DNA of 37,691 bases from Thermodesulfobacteriota bacterium (GTDB lineage: Bacteria > Desulfobacterota > Thermodesulfobacteria > Thermodesulfobacteriales > Thermodesulfobacteriaceae): NCBI GenBank assembly GCA_030578315.1, contig JAUQQL010000013.1, forward strand, positions 1 to 37,691, in the 5' to 3' direction. This document shows positions 16,687 through 24,282 of the stretch, piece after piece. The notes below the pieces were generated by a model that saw only the letters and a list, made by a program, of their open reading frames with translations, was not told the DNA's origin and made no database searches. The translations under genes were made by a program, and so were the position numbers. Position 1 is the first letter of the stretch. Each line of letters opens with the position of its first letter.

Positions 16687-17991
16687 ATGAAAGAAATAAA
16701 CATTGCTATTTTGGGTTTTGGAACAGTAGGTCGAGGCGTTTACGAACTTTTAGAAAAAAATGCTTCTTTAATTTATCAAAAAACAGGTTTTTATCCTCGA
16801 ATTAAGAAAATATTAGTAAAAGATTTAAGTAAAAAAAGAAATAAAAATTTGCCTAATAATTTGCTCACTACGCATATAGAAGAAATTTTAGAAGACGACG
16901 ATATACCTATAGTTTGTGAACTAATAGGAGGAATAAATCCTGCTAAAGAGTTTGTTTTAGAATGTTTAAGAAAGGGTAAACAGGTAATAACTGCTAATAA
17001 AGCTATTTTAGCTGAATGTGGAGATGAAATTTGGAAGGAAGCTTCTAAATATAGAAGTTACTTAGGGTTTGAAGCTTCTGTAGGAGGAGGAATTCCTATT
17101 ATAAAAACTATAAAAGAAGCTCTTATAGGAAACAAGATTAAGTCTATAGTAGGAATAGTAAATGGTACGACAAATTATATTTTAACCAAAATGTTAGAAA
17201 ATCAATTGAGTTTTAAAGAGGCTTTGAAAGAAGCTCAAGCTAAAGGATATTCAGAGGCAGACCCGTCTTTGGATATTAAAGGCTGGGATTCAGCTCATAA
17301 AATTTCTATTTTAGCTAGTTTAGCTTTTGGTATTTACATCCCTTTTTCTAAAGTTTATGTAGAAGGTATTGAAAATATAGACCTTTTAGACCTTAAGTTT
17401 GCCAAGGATTTTGGATACATGGTTAAATTATTAGCCTTTGCTCAAAAAGAAGACAGAGGTAAACTTGAAATAAGGGTCCATCCTACTTTAATTCCTGAAA
17501 ATCATGTCCTAGCATCTGTAAGACTTAACTATAATGCTTTTTATATTACAGGAGACTTTGTAGGAGATATTTTACTTTACGGTTTGGGAGCTGGTAAAGA
17601 ACCTACTGCTAGTGCTGTAATAAGTGATATAGTTTCTGCTATGGAATACCTTAGTTTTAAAAAAGAGCCTTTTATTAAGTATCCGGTCGTAGAAGAAAAT
17701 TTAGAAAAATTTATAAAACCTATAGAAGAAGTAGAATTTAAGTATTATATTCGTTTTTCTGCTGTGGATAAACCGGGAGTACTTTCTAAAATTTCAGGAA
17801 TTTTAGGAAAATACGAAATTAGCATAGCCTCAGTAGTACAGATTGGGAGGCAGAAAAAGAAAGGTTCTGTACCCATAGTAATGTTAACTCACGAAAGTAA
17901 AGAAAAAAATTTAAAAAAGGCTCTTAAAGAAATAGATCAGTTAGAAGTGGTAACAGCTTTAACTAAAAAAATAAGAATTTTGGATTTGTAA
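16687..17991 (+). CDS. hom: Homoserine dehydrogenase
   Basis: NAD(P)H-dependent reduction of aspartate semialdehyde to homoserine, on the route to threonine and methionine. The 434-residue protein has the Rossmann motif ILGFGTVGRGVYELL, TANKAILAECGDEIW, GGGIPIIKTIKEAL, VNGTTNYILTKML and GYSEADPSLDIKGWDSAHK (catalytic region). A C-terminal ACT domain (about 350-430; YIRFSAVDKPGVLSKISGIL) suggests feedback regulation, usually by threonine. AGAGGAG precedes the ATG. It is a stand-alone enzyme without an aspartokinase fusion. Confidence 0.96.
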   Translation: MKEINIAILGFGTVGRGVYELLEKNASLIYQKTGFYPRIKKILVKDLSKKRNKNLPNNLLTTHIEEILEDDDIPIVCELIGGINPAKEFVLECLRKGKQVITANKAILAECGDEIWKEASKYRSYLGFEASVGGGIPIIKTIKEALIGNKIKSIVGIVNGTTNYILTKMLENQLSFKEALKEAQAKGYSEADPSLDIKGWDSAHKISILASLAFGIYIPFSKVYVEGIENIDLLDLKFAKDFGYMVKLLAFAQKEDRGKLEIRVHPTLIPENHVLASVRLNYNAFYITGDFVGDILLYGLGAGKEPTASAVISDIVSAMEYLSFKKEPFIKYPVVEENLEKFIKPIEEVEFKYYIRFSAVDKPGVLSKISGILGKYEISIASVVQIGRQKKKGSVPIVMLTHESKEKNLKKALKEIDQLEVVTALTKKIRILDL

Positions 17992-18009
17992 CTAAAGGAG
18001 TTTTAAATT

Positions 18010-18501
18010 ATGATTATTAAAGTAAATAAAGGAGCTTTTCAAATTATAAAAAAAACAGGAATACTTAAAACCACTTTTTTAGGAAGTGGTGTTGCTCTAG
18101 GAGTTTTAGACATAAAAAACAAAATAGCAGGTATTTTTCATTACCTATTTCCCTATAAAGAAGACGATATAAATATTGATGGCACTCTTATTCTTTCAGG
18201 AGAAACAGGACTTCCTTTATTTTTAGAAGAACTTTACAAAGTTGGTGTTGAGTTAAAAGATAGTAAAATTGTTATAGCAGGAGCGAGTTGGTATAAAACT
18301 TCTCCTTCTTTCTTAAATTTAGCTGAACTTAATTTAAAAGTAGTTTGGTCTTTTTTAAAAAAAGAAAAAATTGCAGAAGAAAATCTAATAAAGAGGGTTA
18401 ATTATCCTTTTTTAGTAGCTTTAGAAATAGACCTTAAAAAAGGAGCTATAAGACTTGAAAAATTGGGAGAGAAAGAAGAGCTATGGACGAACTTTTATTA
18501 G
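18010..18501 (+). CDS. CheD-like protein lacking the catalytic cysteine
   Basis: A 163-residue homologue of the chemoreceptor glutamine deamidase CheD. FLGSGVALGVLD and AGIFHYLFP align with LGSCVAVCMRD and AMAHVMLP of Thermotoga maritima CheD; AKI-GGA becomes SKIVIAGASWY. Residue 27 is Gly (GGT), where the nucleophile Cys27 should be; Thr21 and His44 are kept at the same numbers. It should therefore be unable to deamidate receptors, but could still bind a partner such as a CheC-type phosphatase or the HDOD protein. A good ribosome-binding site (AAAGGAG) precedes the ATG. It overlaps the HDOD gene by 19 bases. No other chemotaxis genes are in the window. Confidence 0.75.
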   Translation: MIIKVNKGAFQIIKKTGILKTTFLGSGVALGVLDIKNKIAGIFHYLFPYKEDDINIDGTLILSGETGLPLFLEELYKVGVELKDSKIVIAGASWYKTSPSFLNLAELNLKVVWSFLKKEKIAEENLIKRVNYPFLVALEIDLKKGAIRLEKLGEKEELWTNFY

Positions 18502-19324
18502 AAAGGATTTTTGAAAAGGTAGAAAGTATTCCACCCTTTCCTGAAATAGCTCAGAAAGCTTTAGAAATTTTAAGAGAAGAGGAGGTTAACTTTAGAGCAC
18601 TTGAAAGAATAATAAAATCTGACCCAGGTATAACTGCTAATTTCCTAAAATTAGTTAATTCTCCAGCCTTCATGCTTCCTCAAAAAGTAGATTCTCTTTT
18701 GAAAGCTTTTATGTATTTGGGGGTTAATCAGATAAAGTTTATTCTTTTAGCATCTGTGGCGGGAAATTATTTTAACCGAGACTTAAAAGGTTATGGGGTA
18801 TCTGCTCAAGATATCTGGATTCACTCTTTAACTTGTGGTGTTTTAGGAGAAATTTTGGGTGGGCTTCTTAACTTTTCTCCGGAAAAAATAGAAGCTCTTT
18901 ATATAGCTTGTTTACTACATGATATAGGAAAGATTGTGCTTGACCTATATACTAATATAGAAATAGAGAAATTAAAGAAGATCTTAAGTGGGACTTTACT
19001 CAAATAGAGTGGTTAGTTTTAGGAGTAGACCATGGATTAGTTGGAGGATATTTATTAAAAAAATGGAGCTTTCCTGAAGAAATATATACAGCGATAAGAG
19101 CGCATCATGACCCTGACTTAATGCTCCAAAGTAAACTTTCAGGATTGGTTGCACTTTCTAACATACTTGCTAATACTATGGGATTTGGAGGAGGAATAGA
19201 TAGTTTTTATTATAAAGTTCCAGAAAATTTGGTAAATTTTTTGGGTCTAAATGTAAAAAGTTGGATAAAACCTTTAAAAGAAGCGTATATAAAAGTATAT
19301 TATATATACAAATCACTTTTTTAA
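18483..19324 (+). pseudogene. HDOD-domain signalling protein, broken by a frameshift
   Basis: HDOD proteins are HD-fold output domains without full phosphohydrolase sites, found in stress and two-component signalling. The first frame gives 174 residues: IPPFPEIAQKALEIL, IIKSDPGITANFLKLVNSP, LGVNQIKFILL, YIACLLHDIGKIVLDL. It then loses homology and stops at 19005-19007. The family sequence continues in the -1 frame from about 18968-18989 (WDFTQIEWLVLGVDHGLVGG, then WSFPEEIYTAIRAHHDPD, LSNILANTMGFGGGID) to the TAA at 19322-19324. Joined, the protein would be about 280 residues. No classic slippery heptamer is evident, so a mutation or sequence error is more likely than programmed shifting. The tail is not a separate gene. 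Confidence 0.8.
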
Positions 19325-19338
19325 TCATTTATTTTTTC

Positions 19339-20094
19339 ATGAAACTTTATCATAAACTAAAAAGATATATTGGGAAAGCTATTTTTGGATATGAGATGCT
19401 TAAACCCGAAGATACAATTATAGTAGCTTTATCTGGTGGAGAAGATAGTTTAGTTTTGCTCTATTTTTTGAGCCAATGGCGTAATAAAATAAAGGCTAGC
19501 TATCGTCTAATAGGTGTTCACTTAGATATGAACTTTCCTAAAGATGAAGGTGCATATCAAAGAGGAATTTCCTGGCTTGAAAACTTTTGTTCTGATTTGA
19601 AAATTGAATTTTTTTTTGAGAAAACAGACTGTGGGAAGCAAGCTTTGGAAGCTTATGAAAAGAAAAATACCAGTCCATGCTTTGTTTGTTCTTGGCATAG
19701 AAGAAAGCATCTTTTTAAACTTTCAGATAAATTAAAAGCCAATAAAATTGCCTTTGGACATCACTTAGATGATGTTATAACTACATTTTTTATTAACATG
19801 TTTTATAATGGAGAACTTTCAACTATTTTACCTGTACAGGAAATGTTTAAAGGTAAACTGTTTATTATAAGACCTCTTATTTTGGTTGAAAAAGAACTTA
19901 TTTCGCGCTTTGTTAAAAGTATGGGTTGGCAAGTTTTGGAAAATCCTTGTCCTTTTACTAAAGCAACTACAAGAAATTTTATAGAAAATTTTCTTAGAGA
20001 AAAAGTTTATACCTTAGGACCAAAAATTAAAAAAAACATAGCTTGTGCTATGTTTAATCCTAAGTGGGATTATCTTCCAAGAAAAATTTGGTAA
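19339..20094 (+). CDS. TtcA-like PP-loop ATPase (tRNA 2-thiolation type)
   Basis: A 251-residue N-type ATP pyrophosphatase, likely thiolating a tRNA base such as cytidine 32. The PP-loop is IVALSGGEDSLVLL, with Glu where most TtcA proteins have Lys (SGGKDS). SPCFVCSWHRR gives the CxxC and NPCPF the third Cys of a presumed 4Fe-4S cluster; NKIAFGHHLDDVITTFFINMF and IIRPLILVEKEL are TtcA-family landmarks. The frame extends upstream to 19261, inside the HDOD tail, but ATG at 19339 begins the family-like sequence (MKLYHKLKRYIGKAI). The ribosome-binding site is weak. It may act on another tRNA position; TtcA versus a sister clade is not certain. Confidence 0.75.
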   Translation: MKLYHKLKRYIGKAIFGYEMLKPEDTIIVALSGGEDSLVLLYFLSQWRNKIKASYRLIGVHLDMNFPKDEGAYQRGISWLENFCSDLKIEFFFEKTDCGKQALEAYEKKNTSPCFVCSWHRRKHLFKLSDKLKANKIAFGHHLDDVITTFFINMFYNGELSTILPVQEMFKGKLFIIRPLILVEKELISRFVKSMGWQVLENPCPFTKATTRNFIENFLREKVYTLGPKIKKNIACAMFNPKWDYLPRKIW

Positions 20095-20164
20095 CTTTAT
20101 TTTTATTAAATTTTTTAATTAAAACTTTTTGATTTATTTGCTAATCCTATTAGAAAATTGTTTT

Positions 20165-20183
20165 AATTGAAATACATTTAATT
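20165..20183 (+). promoter_or_regulatory. Possible half Fur-like site upstream of yedF
   Basis: The 15 bases AATTGAAATACATTT (20165-20179) are identical to the left part of the palindrome upstream of fur (30441-30455). Here the right arm is degenerate. It lies about 50 bases before the yedF ATG. Weak on its own; the rest of 20095-20228 shows no firm promoter. Confidence 0.25.
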
Positions 20184-20228
20184 CTAACACCTTAAAAATT
20201 TTATATCTAAAATTTGGGGGGATTTTTT

Positions 20229-20834
20229 ATGAAAGAGATTGATGTAAGAGGGCTTCCTTGTCCTCAACCAGTTATTAAAACTGCAGAAGTTTTGAGTCAG
20301 ATAAACGAGGGAGAAAAATTAAAAATTATTGTAGACAGCGAAATTTCTCTTCGTAATATTCAAAAATTTATAAATTCTCAAGGCTATAATCTTTTAAAAA
20401 TAGAAAGTTCAGGTCAAGACTATATTTTAGAAGTAGAAAAAGTTTCAACTGTTTCTTCTCAATTTATTTCTACTTGTGAAGTAGCTTCCGAAGAAAAAAA
20501 GGAACTTTTGATAGTTATTGCTAATGATGTTCTTGGAAAAGAAGAAAACTTAGGAAGGATTTTGATGAAAGGTTTTCTGGAAACTATGTTGGCTCATAAC
20601 TTTCTTCCTAGTCGAATTTTTTTTATGAACAGAGGAGTAAAATTAACAACCGAGTATGAAGAATTTATTCCTATAATAAAAGAGTTAGAAAAAAGAGGGG
20701 TTGAAATTTTTACTTGCGGAACATGTTTGAAATATTTTAATTTAGAAAACAAATTGCAAGTAGGAAAAAGAGGAGGAACAGACATTTATATGGAAGGAAT
20801 TTTTAATTTCAAAAAAACTTTGTGGATTAGTTAA
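20229..20834 (+). CDS. yedF: YedF-like protein (TusA domain plus DsrE-like domain)
   Basis: A 201-residue two-domain protein. The N-terminal TusA-like domain has DVRGLPCPQPVIKTAEVL with the sulfur-carrier Cys in the CPxP motif. The C-terminal domain is DsrE-like (ELLIVIANDVLGKEENLGRI, LMKGFLETMLAH, IFFMNRGVKLTTEYEEFIP) and includes EIFTCGTCLKYF. Such fusions are annotated as sulfurtransferase-like selenium metabolism protein YedF and often sit near selD, which is not in this window. The ATG at 20229 follows GGGGGGAT at 20215-20222; the in-frame TTG at 20214 is less likely. It converges with purE, 5 bases away. Confidence 0.87.
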   Translation: MKEIDVRGLPCPQPVIKTAEVLSQINEGEKLKIIVDSEISLRNIQKFINSQGYNLLKIESSGQDYILEVEKVSTVSSQFISTCEVASEEKKELLIVIANDVLGKEENLGRILMKGFLETMLAHNFLPSRIFFMNRGVKLTTEYEEFIPIIKELEKRGVEIFTCGTCLKYFNLENKLQVGKRGGTDIYMEGIFNFKKTLWIS

Positions 20835-20839
20835 AATTT

Positions 20840-21301
20840 TTAGGCTTCAGTTAATTTTTTTCGGTATTCTTTTAATTTGTTTTTTATTTCTGGTGAGATT
20901 AAAGCTAAAATACTTATAGCTAAATAAGCTGCATTAGCCATGTTACCTATTCCTACTGTAGCCACGGGAATGCCTTTGGGCATTTGTACAATAGATAAAA
21001 GAGCATCAAAACCGTTAAGTGGTCCAGCAGGAAGAGGAACTCCAATTACTGGTAAAGTTGTAAGAGAAGCACAAAATCCCGGAAGATGAGCCGAAAGTCC
21101 AGCTCCTGCAATAATAATTTTAATACCTTTTTCTTCAGCTTGAGAAAGGTAATTTTTTACCTTTTCAGGAGTTCTGTGAGCCGAGGCAACTACTAATTCG
21201 TAAGAAATTTCAAATTCCTCTAAAACTTTGATAGCAGCTTCCACATGGGGCAAGTCTGACGAACTCCCTACTAAAATAGCTACTAAAGGATTTTTTTCCA
21301 T
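20840..21301 (-). CDS. purE: N5-carboxyaminoimidazole ribonucleotide mutase
   Basis: Class I PurE converting N5-CAIR to CAIR in purine synthesis. The 153 residues show AILVGSSSDLPHVEAAIKVL, VVASAHRTPEKV (active-site Ser-Ala-His-Arg), IIIAGAGLSAHLPGFCASLT, PVIGVPLPAGPLNGFDALLS and VATVGIGNMANAAYLAISIL. It begins 5 bases after purD and is co-transcribed with it. purK is not in the window. Confidence 0.96.
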   Translation of the reverse strand: MEKNPLVAILVGSSSDLPHVEAAIKVLEEFEISYELVVASAHRTPEKVKNYLSQAEEKGIKIIIAGAGLSAHLPGFCASLTTLPVIGVPLPAGPLNGFDALLSIVQMPKGIPVATVGIGNMANAAYLAISILALISPEIKNKLKEYRKKLTEA

Positions 21302-21306
21302 GATCT

Positions 21307-22596
21307 TTATCTCGGTTTTAAATGTTTAAAAGCTTTATGTCCTATATCTTTTCTATAATGAGCTCCTTCAAACGAAATAAGAGATACTGCTTTGTAAGCT
21401 TTTTCTATAGCTGAAGGAATGTCCTTATCCAAAGCAGTTACTCCTAAAACTCTTCCTCCACTTGTATAAAATTCTCCGTTTTTTTTAGTTGTTCCAGCAT
21501 GAAACACAATAACTCCGGAAATTTGAGAAGCCTTTTCTAAACCTTCTATTTTTTTACCTTTTTCATAAGCACCTGGATATCCTTTGCTTGCCATAACTAC
21601 ACATACAGCTGCTCCAGAAGATTCTGTAATTTCTACTTCAGAAAGTTTACCTTCAAAAGTAAATTGAATTAGTTCTAAAAAGTCATTTCCTATTCTAGGA
21701 AGAATTACCTGAGCTTCTGGGTCCCCTAATCTACAGTTAAATTCTAAAACATAGGGGTCTCTATTATTTACAATCATAAGTCCAGCATAAAGAAATCCTA
21801 AATATGGGTGCCCCTCTCTGGCTAAAGTTTTTAAAAGTGGCTCTATTATTTCTTTCTCTATTCTTTCTTTAAGTTGGGGAGTTATAACTGGAGCTGGAGA
21901 ATAAGCTCCCATACCTCCGGTATTAGGCCCCTCGTCGTTATCCAGTAACCTCTTATGGTCCTGAGAATTAGGAAGAGATTTAAAAGTTTCTCCGTCAGTA
22001 ATTACAATAAAAGTTGCTTCTTCTCCTACAAGTTTTTCTTCAATAACTACTTTATTTCCTGATTCTCCAAAGATTTTTTCTTCCATTATTTTTTCTATAG
22101 CAGAAAAAGCTTCTTCCTTAGTTTCACAGACAAAAACTCCCTTTCCGGCACAAAGTCCATCTGCTTTCACTACAATAGGAGCACCTTTTTTTTCAACATA
22201 AGACCTAGCTTTAGAAGGTTCATCAAAAATTTCAAACTTAGCTGTAGGAATACCAGCTTTTACCATAATTTCCTTGGCGAAGGCTTTACTTCCCTCTACA
22301 AGAGAGGCAACTTTGTCCGGACCAAAAACCTTTATTCCCTCTTTTTCTAAATAGTCCTTAATTCCTTTTACCAAAGGTTCTTCAGGTCCAGGAATAATAA
22401 AGTCTATCTGATTTTTTTTACAAAATTCTGCTATTTTAGCAAAATCTAAACTGGAAATTCCTTCTGGTATTTCAGCTATTTCTGAAATACCACCATTTCC
22501 CGGTATACAGTAAAGTTTATCAAGTTTTAAACTTTGAGATATTTTATAACAAATAGTATGTTCTCTTCCCCCACCACCTAGGACCAATATTTTCAT
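21307..22596 (-). CDS. purD: Phosphoribosylamine--glycine ligase
   Basis: ATP-grasp enzyme of step two of purine synthesis. The 429-residue protein begins MKILVLGGGGREHTICYKI and has PGPEEPLVKGIKDYL, VVKADGLCAGKGVFVC, EEKLVGEEATFIVITDG, SQDHKRLLDNDEGPNTGGMG (then AYSPAPV), FLYAGLMIVNNRDPYVLEFN and CRLGDPEAQVILPR. AGGGAGG precedes the ATG. The promoter at 22638-22665 gives a leader of about 35 bases, too short for a purine riboswitch. Confidence 0.97.
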   Translation of the reverse strand: MKILVLGGGGREHTICYKISQSLKLDKLYCIPGNGGISEIAEIPEGISSLDFAKIAEFCKKNQIDFIIPGPEEPLVKGIKDYLEKEGIKVFGPDKVASLVEGSKAFAKEIMVKAGIPTAKFEIFDEPSKARSYVEKKGAPIVVKADGLCAGKGVFVCETKEEAFSAIEKIMEEKIFGESGNKVVIEEKLVGEEATFIVITDGETFKSLPNSQDHKRLLDNDEGPNTGGMGAYSPAPVITPQLKERIEKEIIEPLLKTLAREGHPYLGFLYAGLMIVNNRDPYVLEFNCRLGDPEAQVILPRIGNDFLELIQFTFEGKLSEVEITESSGAAVCVVMASKGYPGAYEKGKKIEGLEKASQISGVIVFHAGTTKKNGEFYTSGGRVLGVTALDKDIPSAIEKAYKAVSLISFEGAHYRKDIGHKAFKHLKPR

Positions 22597-22637
22597 TTTT
22601 ATAACCTCCCTCTTATTTCTTTACCAACTTAACCATA

Positions 22638-22665
22638 ATTATAAATTTTTTAAAAATCATGTCAA
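22638..22665 (-). promoter_or_regulatory. Promoter of purD-purE
   Basis: On the minus strand a perfect TTGACA (22665-22660), 16 bases, and a perfect TATAAT (22643-22638). This is the strongest promoter in the window. Upstream of it, 22670-22890 holds only coding-like scraps in shifted frames (for example RNVSKSEGTYFLITVES at about 22765-22815, plus strand) that I cannot identify. Confidence 0.8.
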
Positions 22666-22818
22666 CTTTTTGTATATAAGTTATATGTAGTTACCAAGCA
22701 AGTAAAAAGAGGTTATCTTCAATTATCTACTTTATCATGCAAATTACTTCTTAAAAAACTTAAGAAATGTGTCTAAAAGTGAAGGGACCTACTTTTTAAT
22801 AACTGTAGAAAGTTTTAA

Positions 22819-22837
22819 AAAAAGTAAAAAACTTTTT
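22819..22837 (-). terminator. Possible AT-rich terminator after tmRNA
   Basis: On the minus strand AAAAAGT, a five-T loop and ACTTTTT form a perfect 7-bp stem followed by two more T. It lies about 55 bases past the tmRNA 3' end. The stem has only one G-C pair, so the call is weak. Confidence 0.3.
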
Positions 22838-22890
22838 AAAGGGAAAAAGGAATATAGAGTTTTTTATATAAGTATTTTGATAGTATTTAA

Positions 22891-23244
22891 TGGAGGCGGC
22901 GGGAATCGAACCCGCGTCCAGAGGTAGTTCAGATTAAACTTCTACAGGCTTAGCCTGTGTTCAATTTTCGTAGAAAGCTAGGCACAGGCACCTAGACTTT
23001 CTACAAGGTGGATTTTTTTCTCGGTTGAAAAACCTCCACCGGGTTTTTCAACCAAAGCCTGCTTTGGTCACACACCTTTAGGTTTGCAGGCAGAACCTAA
23101 AGGTGCGTGGCAGCTTTTACTTACGCTGCCATTGCGTAAGCGTATTCGTCGGCAGTTGTGTTTTTGCACCCTTTTTAACGTGGTGGGTGCGACCACGACC
23201 TGCAGTTTAATCCTACCTACCCCTGTCGAACCCTTTTCGCCCCC
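22891..23244 (-). ncRNA. ssrA: Transfer-messenger RNA (tmRNA)
   Basis: One-piece tmRNA of 354 nt, which rescues stalled ribosomes with SmpB. The 5' end GGGGGCG pairs with 3' CGCCUCC to give a 7-bp acceptor stem with the conserved G3-U pair for alanyl-tRNA synthetase. The T-arm GCGGGTTCGATTCCCGC is intact. Pseudoknot 1 is at 23166-23197 (CGTGGT/ACCACG; GCACCC/GGGTGC). Twelve bases after it a GCC resume codon (23153-23151) opens the tag ADEYAYAMAA and a TAA at 23123-23121, inside a GGCAGC/GCTGCC hairpin. The discriminator A (22891) is followed by TTA, so CCA is not encoded and must be added enzymatically. Confidence 0.96.
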
Positions 23245-23466
23245 ATTTTTTCAAAGAGCTTTAAATTTCAAAATAACAATTTTTAAAAAAATTTCAAGAT
23301 ATAGTTTTAAAGTTCTAAGATGTCGGCCCGAAATTACCAAAACTTTCGGATAACTTAAAGCTATAATCCATCTTCTCTTAACTTTTATCACAAATTTTTC
23401 ACTCCTCTATATATGATTTTTGGTTATATTACACCTATAATTATACTTTTTGACCGAGTATCTTTT

Positions 23467-24282
23467 ATGAAGTTTTTGAAAAGTTTTTTATATTTATTTT
23501 TGTTAATGGTTTTTATTTATGTTTTTGTGTATCCCTTTTTTATAGAAATTTCTTATCTTAAAAAAGAAAATCCCAACTTAACAGCTATGATGAAATTTAG
23601 AATGAAACAGTGGGAAGAAAAAGGAAAAAAATTAAAAATTTATCAGATATGGGTTCCTTTAAATCGTATTTCTCCGTACTTAATAAAAGCAGTTTTAATT
23701 GCAGAAGATGACAAATTTTATCAACATGAAGGTTTTGATCTTGAAGCTATTAAAAAAGCTATAGAAAAGAATTTAAAAGAAGGAAAGCTTAAGTATGGAG
23801 GAAGTACTATAACTCAGCAGGTAGCTAAAAATCTTTTTTTAAATCCTTCCAAAAACCCTGTTAGAAAGATTCAGGAAGCTATTCTTACTTGGAGACTTGA
23901 AAAAACCCTTACTAAGAAAAGGATTTTAGAAATTTATTTAAATATAGCTGAATGGGGAGAAGGAATTTTTGGTATAGAAGCAGCAAGCAGACGATACTTT
24001 GGGAAATCTTCTTTTTTTCTTACTCCTTGGGAATCTGCTTATTTAGCAGCGGTTTTACCTAATCCTTTAAAATACAATCCAATTAAACCTTCTGAGTATG
24101 TTAGGAAAAGGGCAAGGCTTATTTACTTTATTATGAAAAAAAGAGGTATTATAAAAGAAGAATTTATAGAAATAGAAGAAGAAACTAAACCTTTTAGCGA
24201 AACTTCGGAATTTGAGCCACAACCACAGTTAGAACTACAACCTGAGAAGAATTTAAATTTTGAATCTATTGAATCTAATTAA
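23467..24282 (+). CDS. mtgA: Monofunctional peptidoglycan glycosyltransferase
   Basis: GT51 enzyme polymerising lipid II into glycan strands at the inner membrane face. The 271 residues have an N-terminal membrane helix (FLYLFLLMVFIYVFVYPFF), then IAEDDKFYQHEGFD (catalytic Glu of the EDxxFxxHxG motif), KYGGSTITQQVAKNLFL, RKIQEAILTWRLEKTLTKKR, ILEIYLNIAEWGEGIFGIEA and AASRRYFGKS. The last 35 residues are an acidic, Pro/Gln-rich tail not needed for catalysis. ATG at 23467 is chosen over ATG at 23413 because the extra 18 residues are not family-like; neither has a good ribosome-binding site. The stop overlaps the convergent radical SAM gene by 4 bases. Confidence 0.9.
   Translation: MKFLKSFLYLFLLMVFIYVFVYPFFIEISYLKKENPNLTAMMKFRMKQWEEKGKKLKIYQIWVPLNRISPYLIKAVLIAEDDKFYQHEGFDLEAIKKAIEKNLKEGKLKYGGSTITQQVAKNLFLNPSKNPVRKIQEAILTWRLEKTLTKKRILEIYLNIAEWGEGIFGIEAASRRYFGKSSFFLTPWESAYLAAVLPNPLKYNPIKPSEYVRKRARLIYFIMKKRGIIKEEFIEIEEETKPFSETSEFEPQPQLELQPEKNLNFESIESN

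Noticed and set aside
18960-18990. Programmed -1 frameshifting in the HDOD gene
   Set aside because: No X-XXY-YYZ slippery heptamer or clear downstream stem was found; mutation or sequence error is simpler.
19121-19324. Separate 67-codon gene after the HDOD gene
   Set aside because: It is the in-frame C-terminal half of the HDOD protein; homology extends upstream of its first ATG.
23084-23353. Plus-strand open frame of 89 codons
   Set aside because: It runs antisense through the tmRNA and has no protein-like pattern.
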